This document shows positions 61,728-64,000 of a stretch of 64,000 bases of DNA, in pieces. The notes below the pieces were generated by a model. The model was not told the origin of the DNA. It did no database searches and saw only the letters and a program-made list of their open reading frames with translations. Made by a program: the position numbers and the translations under genes. Numbering within the stretch: the first letter of the stretch is position 1; every line of letters starts with the position of its first letter. Source of the DNA: Epiperipatus broadwayi (Eukaryota > Onychophora > Udeonychophora > Euonychophora > Peripatidae); assembly GCA_028023455.1 (NCBI GenBank), contig JAQFVV010012490.1, positions 2,854,001 to 2,918,000 of the forward strand, given 5' to 3'.

Positions 61728-62389
61728 AACTGAAACACAGGCTTGTTATATACCTGTGGCTATATATATGTAATATAGAGTATATGAGCACAGACTTTCA
61801 CACCACCCACCTCTCTCCACTCTATCTAATAACACTGATACACCTAAACACATATATGCTGAAAAGATAAATAATCACCAATATACGTATTTCATGCTAA
61901 ACCAGCAATCATCAGTTGGTCCAGACTATCATCTTTACACACATATATAGTATAAGTGCTCAGATATATATTAAGATAGACTATCCTCATAGTTTAATGG
62001 ACAGGCTTCAATCCACTCCACACTCCAACTCTTCAACCATCCATCCAATTGAAAATCTGATGATGGAATCTCGGCCTCAGGGTGGCCTTTGAGCATTCCA
62101 TCATCAGATTTTCAATTGGATGGACGGTTGAAGAGTTGGAGTGTGGAGTGGATTGAAGCCTGTCCATTAAACTATGAGGATAGTCTATCTTAATATATAT
62201 CTGAGCACTTATACTATATATGTGTGTAAAGATGATAGTCTGAACCAACTGATGATTGCTGGTTTAGCATGAAATACGTATATTGGTGATTATTTATCTT
62301 TTCAGCATATATGTGTTTAGGTGTATCAGTGTTATTAGATAGAGTGGAGAGAGGTGGGTGGTGTGAAAGTCTGTGCTCATATACCCTAT
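61728..62389. mobile_element. Near-perfect family B palindrome with 15-bp target-site duplication
   Basis: Arms at about 61775-62069 and 62095-62388 are reverse complements with only scattered mismatches, around a ~25-bp centre containing ggcctcagggtggcc. Each arm is a family B sequence (tcatcagttggtcca, aatacgtat, gtgtatcagtg). attattaacagctat occurs at 61713-61727 and 62390-62404, bracketing the unit. The 71-codon minus frame runs through one arm and is not a gene. Confidence 0.9.
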
Positions 62390-62409
62390 ATTATTAACAG
62401 CTATGTTAT

Positions 62410-64000
62410 GGTTTCCAATAACAAAAATGAAAAACAGATATTTTCAATAGCTTAGAATATTAGCCATAACTGGTGTTTAAAATAAACTTTATTATGACAG
62501 GTATTTGTTTAATGATATGACAAAATACAGAGAAAATGATTAAATTATTTAAAATTCGACATTATTGTGCATTTCCACTATTAACGATAGATTTAAAATA
62601 ATTATTCTCATTTAGAAAGACATAAAGATAGAGTGAAAAAAAAAACCAGAGAAATTGTTATTTGTCTTTAAGATTGATATTATTTTTTTACATTATTAGA
62701 AATGTAGTGATTAAATAAGAGCAATTTTAGAGCCATAAGAAATTAATTAAGACAATATAAATTAAATTTGTTCATCAGTTGAATTTGTGAATCTAAATTA
62801 TGAAATATTTGACTGAGCTTAAATATATGAATCAATTAAAACAATATAATTAATGTATTTATTTGTAATTAACTTTGAAAAACAATCATTTAATTAAAGC
62901 ACTTAATAAATTAATAATAAAACAATATGTTTACCAAACATCATCAATTATATTATATTTTATTTTTCTAATTCAAATCTTAAGTTATTTAAGTAATTCA
63001 TTGAACTAAAGTTGCAGATTGGAAAGATGTAAATGGAAATTTGAAGAAAAGAGATAATTATTCACCAGCACTTGCAAGAAAAAATCAAAGTCACTGATAA
63101 AATAACTAATTGTTACAGCAGATAAAATTATAAAGATTATTATTATTCATTTGCAATTCTAAACTTATGTCAACTATAATTTATGTCAGTAAATATATTA
63201 AAATGATAAACTTTTCCAAGCCATGTAAACCCTGCAAAAAGTAGGAAGGAAAGACATCCAAATAAAGTTTTTAATGACTAAGAAGAAAATGCCATAATTC
63301 ACTAAATTGTGAGTTTGTGAAATAGTTGACTTTTCTATAATATACTGCCTGTCACAAAACTGAATACTAGAAAAATAAGAAAACCAAGAATAAATGCTAA
63401 AGAAAGCAGCAAAAAAGAAAACCAGAAAGAGAACTGATTTGAAAAGTATATACTACATTTGAGAGCTCTGATAAACTTCCATGAACTATTATAATACAAG
63501 TACAAACTGGAGACATGAATTTAAATGTTATATTATTTAACAATATATATTTTAAAAACACCTTAGTTAATCTAGAAATATTTTAACTTTGAATCTTTTT
63601 TTTTGTAACTTTTAACATTTCTAATTATTTTTTGTTTTAAAATCTAATATTTATCATATTCTTAAATGTCATAGTGAAATACACAGATTTAATCTTTAAA
63701 TTAATGTGTAGCACACACATGCCTCAACACTGCTTTATTTTAGATTAGAATCATAGAATGCATTAAAGAACATTATGTGTATGTTATAATAACATTTGTT
63801 TTATTTATAATATTTATTTTATTGTTATTTAATATCTGTGTAAATACACTTTAATTTTATTATGAAATTACAGTGTAACATACACATACCTTGCTATAGT
63901 AGATAGTAAATTTAATAGCATATTTGGTTTCATTTTTTTTTAGTAATTGATGGTACAGATTGATGGATGTGTGCAGATTTACAGTTATTAATTGCAATAT
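62410..64000. other. AT-rich intergenic DNA to the window end
   Basis: Stop-dense A/T-rich sequence; no gene, repeat copy or promoter-like arrangement recognised. Confidence 0.6.

Noticed and set aside
62033-62248. 71-codon minus-strand frame
   Set aside because: It lies in the arm of a palindrome, and the same residues arise in the other family B copies by repetition of DNA, not by coding constraint.

Overview
This window is non-coding, repeat-dominated DNA from a eukaryote, almost certainly an invertebrate animal. It is very A+T-rich (roughly three quarters by eye), has no operon-like gene packing, and has no long open frame outside transposon remnants and microsatellites. The transposon mix points to a metazoan: Penelope-like elements (PLEs) with a GIY-YIG endonuclease, a piggyBac transposase, a non-LTR retrotransposon, tRNA-derived SINEs and long GATA/GACA and ATT microsatellites. 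It would fit a mollusc such as a cephalopod, but nothing in the sequence proves that. I found no convincing host exon, functional tRNA, rRNA or CRISPR array.

Layout. 0-7 kb: AT-rich DNA with a tandemly duplicated interspersed repeat ('family A', 3.1-4.0 kb) and a decayed coiled-coil/Gag-like reading region on the minus strand (4.05-5.5 kb). 7.3-15.7 kb: two diverged arms of about 1 kb in inverted orientation flank a dead piggyBac transposase gene (11.0-12.85 kb, minus). The right arm is itself interrupted by a 1,053-bp element with 15-bp terminal inverted repeats. 16.2-16.7 kb: the tail of a PLE present as an inverted pair. 20-25 kb: AT-rich DNA with a few tRNA-like SINE fragments. 25.8-26.2 kb: a GATA tract passing abruptly into a GACA tract. 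26-30.8 kb: family A copies, one cut down to 40 bp yet flanked by a target-site duplication, and a fold-back cluster of ~300-bp units.

31.9-38.0 kb is the richest block. It holds two PLE loci of different families. The first (minus strand) keeps the reverse transcriptase YVDD motif and the GIY-YIG motif, has long inverted arms, and is split by a 754-bp piggyBac-like non-autonomous element at a TTAA site. The second is a nest of inverted and direct PLE terminal segments. 38-57 kb: SINEs, a possible LINE tail, a long ATT tract, a 1.6-kb fold-back element (47.3-48.9 kb) and a cluster of 'family B' repeats (51.4-52.9 kb). 57.4-59.5 kb: a 5'-truncated, frameshifted non-LTR retrotransposon with RT motifs and a C-terminal CCHC. 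59.6-62.4 kb: two more ~100-bp SINEs and a near-perfect ~660-bp palindrome of family B flanked by a 15-bp direct repeat.

No genes here act together as a host pathway; the window records successive insertions. The most informative observations are nested insertions with intact target-site duplications, the repeated inverted-tail architecture of the PLEs, and the palindromic or fold-back elements.
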